From: JAIXUI01 sp943373175
GTDB lineage: Bacteria > Bacteroidota > Bacteroidia > UBA7662 > JAIXUI01
Assembly: GCA_943373175.1 (NCBI GenBank)
Contig: CALSBM010000089.1
Location: forward strand, 1 to 10,870
DNA length: 10,870 nucleotides
Direction: 5' to 3'
Shown: piece by piece, positions 8,103 through 10,870 of the stretch
How the letters are laid out: every line of letters begins with the position of its first letter
Position numbering within the stretch: the first letter of the stretch is position 1
The notes under the pieces: generated by a model
What the model was told of the DNA's origin: nothing
The model's input: only the letters and a program-made list of their open reading frames with translations
Databases searched by the model: none
Translations under genes and position numbers: made by a program

Positions 8103-8173
8103 AACTCTGGATTGGATTGTATATTTTTCACATTAATAGTACAAACTAATCTTTTAAATCGAGCCGTAAAAGA
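8103..8173. promoter_or_regulatory. Divergent intergenic region, presumed promoters of both operons
   Basis: The 71 bp between the two oppositely transcribed starts must hold both promoters if neither operon is read from elsewhere. It is AT-rich. On the minus strand TTAGTTTG (8148-8141) is one base off the Bacteroidota -7 consensus TAnnTTTG and would give a leader of about 30 nt, but I see no matching -33 TTG at the right distance. For the plus strand, TTG occurs at 8112 and 8117 but without a good -7 partner. Neither start has a recognisable Shine-Dalgarno, which is usual in this phylum. Confidence 0.35.
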
Positions 8174-9601
8174 ATGATTATCTTCCTAATTGTTGTCGTT
8201 TTGGTATTGGCAGCGGCACTTATCATCCTGCTCAACAAGCTGAGAAAGAGCGCACAATGGGCACACTTTGAAGCACGCCTCATTCAGTCTGCCAACGCGG
8301 AGCCTCCATTACGGCTGGAGGTTGCACCGGACGCCCCGGAATCTGCTATGGCGGAAGCCATCAACAAGATTATCGCTAAGGCTGGAGAACGACAATTAGA
8401 GGTCGAAAAAATTAAGCAGTCTGAGCGGCAGTGGCAGCAACAACAAGTGCTCAACAAAGACTATGAAAGCCTCTTGGACCGACTTCGATTAGTAGGTCAA
8501 CTGGGCCAGGATATCACCAAAGGTCTAACGGTAAGTGAACTGTTCCAAAAACTCAATGAGGTGTTACAAGCATCTTTTCCGCTAATTATGGTTCAATTGG
8601 GTGTTCGTCGGGGTGATGTATGGCAGTGCTATACTCAGGTCAAGCCCTCTAACTATAGTGAACAGGAAGTTTCGCAGCTTCATCCGGTTACCGACTGGGT
8701 AGTCCGTCACGAAGAGCCCTTGCTATTGGAAGATATTGCTGCCCATTACCGCCGTTTTCTCTCTGAACTTCCACAATGGGAAGGGCTTCCGTCTGCAGGG
8801 TCTTGTTTGGCATTGCCTTTAGCCTCTAAACCGGGTGTAAACAGTTGGCTAATGTTGGTAACTACTGCCGAGTTTCCGCTTTCGGAAGCACAAATGGAGT
8901 TTGTTCGTGCTCTTGTGCCTTACGTTGCGGTATCCCTTGACAATGCGCGTATTTATTTAGACTTAGATAAGGAAAAGCAAAAAGCTGACACGCTTTTGCA
9001 CAATATTCTTCCGAAGGAAGTAGCAGAAGAACTTAAGGCGAAGGGAAAAACGGAAGCACGTTTGTTTGAGCATGTTACAGTGTTGTTTACCGACTTTGTA
9101 AACTTTACTGGAACCAGCGAGCGAATGTCGCCACACGAGTTAGTAGAAGAGTTGGATGCTTGTTTCAAAGCCTTCGACTTGATTATGGAAAAACATGGAT
9201 TAGAAAAAATCAAAACCATTGGCGATGCCTATATGGCAGTGAGTGGGTTGCCGGTAGAACGCCCAGATCATGCCCGTGCAGCAGTTGAAGCTGCAAGAGA
9301 AATCTTAGCTTATGTGAATTGGAGGCGAAACGAAGGAACTCTGATCTTCGATATCCGTATTGGGTTGCATACCGGACCGGTGGTAGCTGGAATTGTAGGG
9401 CACACCAAATTTGCTTACGACATTTGGGGTGATGCTGTGAATGTAGCATCACGTATGGAAAACACCGGCGAAGTAGGCCGTATTCAAATTTCTGAAGCGG
9501 TTTATAACCTGGTGAAAGACCAAATTCTGTGTGAATACCGGGGGTCGGTCGCCATAAAAAACAAAGGCGATCTCATTACTTGGTGGGTAGATCGAGTTTA
9601 A
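8174..9601 (+). CDS. Membrane-anchored GAF domain class III adenylate cyclase
   Basis: Product of 475 residues, predicted to make cAMP from ATP at the inner membrane. Residues 2-22 are one hydrophobic anchor. Residues 60-108 are helical. Residues about 110-260 look like a GAF sensor domain. A linker helix with 'LLHNILPKEVAEEL' (274-287), typical of cyclase transducing elements, leads into the catalytic domain (about 296-475). Metal-binding aspartates are D307 (LFTDFVNF) and D351 (KTIGDAYM). K347 and D416 (YDIWGD) are the pair that selects adenine; guanylate cyclases usually have Glu and Cys there. Transition-state residues N423 and R427 (NVASR) and a lysine in IKNKG (461-465) are present. One such chain carries all catalytic residues, so a homodimer with two active sites is expected. 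It is divergent from the STAND operon and followed by the LytTR gene. The GAF ligand is unknown. Confidence 0.93.
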   Translation: MIIFLIVVVLVLAAALIILLNKLRKSAQWAHFEARLIQSANAEPPLRLEVAPDAPESAMAEAINKIIAKAGERQLEVEKIKQSERQWQQQQVLNKDYESLLDRLRLVGQLGQDITKGLTVSELFQKLNEVLQASFPLIMVQLGVRRGDVWQCYTQVKPSNYSEQEVSQLHPVTDWVVRHEEPLLLEDIAAHYRRFLSELPQWEGLPSAGSCLALPLASKPGVNSWLMLVTTAEFPLSEAQMEFVRALVPYVAVSLDNARIYLDLDKEKQKADTLLHNILPKEVAEELKAKGKTEARLFEHVTVLFTDFVNFTGTSERMSPHELVEELDACFKAFDLIMEKHGLEKIKTIGDAYMAVSGLPVERPDHARAAVEAAREILAYVNWRRNEGTLIFDIRIGLHTGPVVAGIVGHTKFAYDIWGDAVNVASRMENTGEVGRIQISEAVYNLVKDQILCEYRGSVAIKNKGDLITWWVDRV

Positions 9602-9674
9602 TTACTCATTAAAAATGCTGAATAATCGCTTTCGCCATCCGTATTGCGGTAGTGCGCATCAAATACTTTAATCT

Positions 9675-10478
9675 ATGCAATCGCTTGAAGCGTTTACCGG
9701 CCATATTCTGGTTGTTGAAGATGAGCCACTTCTTGCCAGAGCTTTGTTGCAACAATTGCGGGCACTCTGTCCAAATGCGGCTTTGCTTCCTGCAATAGGG
9801 AGTGCCCATTCGCTTCGTGTGTTTGCAAATACTCAAGTTACACCCGACTTAATTCTCGCAGATATTCAATTGAGTGATGGCCTTAGCTTATCCGCCCTCG
9901 ATGCTTTTCCTCCAAATACTCCCGTGGTTTTTGTCACAGCTTACGACCATTACACCCTAAAGATTTTCCGCTTTAATGCTATTGACTATCTCTTGAAGCC
10001 ATTGAGGGAAGAAGCTCTTATCGCTGCTTTGAAGAAATACCTGCTCCTGCATAATTCTTCCGTCAGAATTGAACCAACAGCCTATACTCACTTGGCGGCA
10101 GACTTACTCACTTCTACTCCATCCAAACCAACGCGCATGCTGCTTCACCAAGGCCGTTCTATTGTGCCTGTGCAGATTCAGAGGCTTAGGGTGTTTTTGT
10201 TAGAAGGAAGTTTGGTTAGGGCTACCGACAACGAGTCTCAGTGGTACATCACCGATTTTCGCTCTTTGGATGAAGTAGAAGAAGACCTCGAACCCAACTT
10301 TTGGTTTCGAGCTAACCGTCAATCGCTCATCGCCCGCGATGCGGTTGTAGCTTTTGAGCCAGACGAAACAGGCCGTCTTTTACTGAAACTTCAGCCTGAA
10401 CTTCGGCATTCCGTCACCATCAGCAAGGATAAAGCAGCAACGTTTAAACGCTGGCTGGCTCAGGCCGAACTTGGTTAA
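9675..10478 (+). CDS. LytTR-family response regulator
   Basis: Product of 267 residues, a DNA-binding transcription factor. The receiver domain (about 10-125) has the acidic pair E15-D16 (VVEDEP), phospho-acceptor D63 (LADIQL), T88 (FVTAYD) and K108-P109 (YLLKPL), so it should accept phosphate. The C-terminal domain (about 153-264) is LytTR: 'RMLLHQGRSIVPV', 'FWFRANRQSLIA' (209-220) and a final 'KDKAATFKRWL'. It starts 73 bp after the cyclase gene on the same strand with no strong terminator between, so co-transcription is likely. LytTR regulators of this phylum normally pair with an adjacent LytS-type histidine kinase; none is in the window, and the intron sequence begins soon after. Its targets are unknown; the divergent envelope operon is the obvious candidate, by position only. 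Confidence 0.93.
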   Translation: MQSLEAFTGHILVVEDEPLLARALLQQLRALCPNAALLPAIGSAHSLRVFANTQVTPDLILADIQLSDGLSLSALDAFPPNTPVVFVTAYDHYTLKIFRFNAIDYLLKPLREEALIAALKKYLLLHNSSVRIEPTAYTHLAADLLTSTPSKPTRMLLHQGRSIVPVQIQRLRVFLLEGSLVRATDNESQWYITDFRSLDEVEEDLEPNFWFRANRQSLIARDAVVAFEPDETGRLLLKLQPELRHSVTISKDKAATFKRWLAQAELG

Positions 10479-10618
10479 TCGTTGATTTTGCGCAAAAGGA
10501 ATTTATCCGAGTTTACGTTCTAAATGTAACTGCTTCTAAAAAGATATAAACAGCGTTAATGGCCAAACAATCATGTTAAGCTATTGTGTCTTTTTTAAGC
10601 ACCTGTTCATTTCAAAAA
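10479..10618. other. Gene-poor stretch after the response regulator
   Basis: 140 bp without a supportable gene. A perfect 12-bp palindrome TTTTGCGCAAAA lies at 10486-10497, just after the stop codon; it is too short and lacks a following T-run to be called a terminator. A frame opening at 10573 (45 codons) runs into the inverted repeat and shows no recognisable protein character. Confidence 0.4.
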
Positions 10619-10689
10619 CGAATATGCACTATCGTAAAAAGCTATTCAATGGCAACGTTCCGAGCTTTTTTTACTTGGCACTTTTTCCG
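10619..10689 (-). repeat. 70-bp inverted repeat, right copy
   Basis: Near-perfect reverse complement of 154-223, differing at two bases (10653, G instead of T, and 10674, T instead of A) plus one extra T in the run 10666-10672. The outer end (CCG, 10687-10689) touches the proposed 3' boundary of the right-hand intron, so the repeat seems to have been interrupted by that intron. Confidence 0.9.
10636..10672 (+). terminator. Possible weak intrinsic terminator in right repeat
   Basis: AAAAAGCT (10636-10643) and AGCTTTTT (10663-10670) pair perfectly around a 19-nt loop and are followed by TT, giving a 7-T run on the plus strand. It lies about 160 bp after the response regulator stop codon. The stem has only two G-C pairs, so efficiency would be low; it could equally be just a structural feature of the repeat. 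Confidence 0.4.
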
Positions 10690-10870
10690 GTAGAGTAGAG
10701 AAAGGCACCGTTTGGAGCGGCACCTTTCCCCCTCATCAATCCGTACGTGCGGTTTTCCCGCATACGGCTTTCCTGTAATCTTCTTTGCAGGCCTTCACAG
10801 TTTGCTTTGTTTGAAGTATTTTGTTGGGTCGATTAACTGGTGTTTCGCTACCAGTATCTCAAATGCCTGT
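10690..10870 (-). mobile_element. Group II intron, 3' end with domains V and VI (partial)
   Basis: On the minus strand, AAGCCGTATGCGG-GAAAA-CCGCACGTACGG (within 10771-10738) has the hallmarks of domain V: an AGC triad, a long stem, a GAAA-type loop and a two-base bulge. Domain VI follows (about 10736-10691): AAAGGTGCCG pairs with CGGTGCCTTT, with two G-U pairs, and then CTCTACTCTAC supplies a candidate branch-point A several bases before the end and a terminal AC. Splicing would end at about 10690. Further out is the end of an open frame, probably the intron-encoded protein. This is the strongest mobile-element signal in the window. Class is not determined. Confidence 0.85.
10795..10870 (-). 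CDS. C-terminal end of probable intron-encoded reverse transcriptase/maturase (partial)
   Basis: Only the last 24 codons are visible, ending '...IDPTKYFKQSKL' and a TGA at 10797-10795. The fragment is too short to show any RT or maturase motif. The call rests on position: in group II introns the encoded protein sits in domain IV and stops shortly before domain V, and here the stop lies 23 bp before it. The frame is open to the window edge. An unrelated gene is possible but less likely. Confidence 0.5.
   Translation of the reverse strand, partial: QAFEILVAKHQLIDPTKYFKQSKL

Noticed and set aside
5043..9601. Anti-phage system of the Avs (STAND) or Pycsar (cyclase) type
   Set aside because: The STAND protein is membrane-anchored, with no nuclease, TIR or protease effector. 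The cyclase is a GAF-regulated adenylate cyclase with no Pycsar-like effector beside it. Envelope proteins as partners point to signalling.
9602..9674. Terminator between the cyclase and response regulator genes
   Set aside because: Only a 3-bp stem (CCG-TATTG-CGG) with mismatches beyond it and no T-run.
154..10689. Classical transposon bounded by terminal inverted repeats
   Set aside because: No transposase or recombinase gene lies between the repeats and no target duplication can be seen, so this is left as a hypothesis only.

Overview
The window looks like chromosomal DNA of a member of the Bacteroidota. The signs are outer-membrane beta-barrel proteins with a short N-terminal TPR-like module, 'SCTKE'-type lipoproteins, an nSTAND-WD40 protein and a LytTR response regulator, together with start codons that lack clear Shine-Dalgarno sequences. 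I cannot place it to genus. All functions are read from motifs; no database search was possible.

Layout. (1) 1-113: the 5' end of a group II intron on the minus strand, running out of the window. (2) 114-539: a hairpin, a dispersed-repeat-like stretch and a 70-bp inverted-repeat copy, then about 300 bp without a convincing gene. (3) 540-8102, minus strand: five genes, each overlapping the next by 4-17 bp. In transcription order they are a large nSTAND NTPase with one membrane segment, a coiled coil and C-terminal WD40 repeats; two paralogous TPR-like/beta-barrel outer-membrane proteins; and two lipoproteins with propeller-like repeats. (4) 8103-8173: a short divergent intergenic region. (5) 8174-10478, plus strand: a membrane-anchored GAF-class III adenylate cyclase, then a LytTR response regulator. 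(6) 10479-10689: a gene-poor stretch ending in the second inverted-repeat copy. (7) 10690-10870, minus strand: the 3' end of a group II intron (domains VI and V) and the last codons of what is probably its reverse transcriptase/maturase.

How the parts may work together (inference). The five minus-strand genes look like a co-expressed envelope apparatus. The STAND ATPase would sit in the cytoplasm, its coiled coil and WD40 domain would lie in the periplasm, and barrels and lipoproteins would be at the outer membrane. The divergent operon supplies a predicted cAMP-making enzyme and a LytTR transcription factor. The simplest reading is an envelope-to-cytoplasm signalling module with its own regulators. 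I do not recognise it as a described system.

The module is bracketed by near-identical inverted repeats, one past the 3' end of each operon, and by two group II intron ends in the same orientation. This could mean the region was mobilised or rearranged as a unit.
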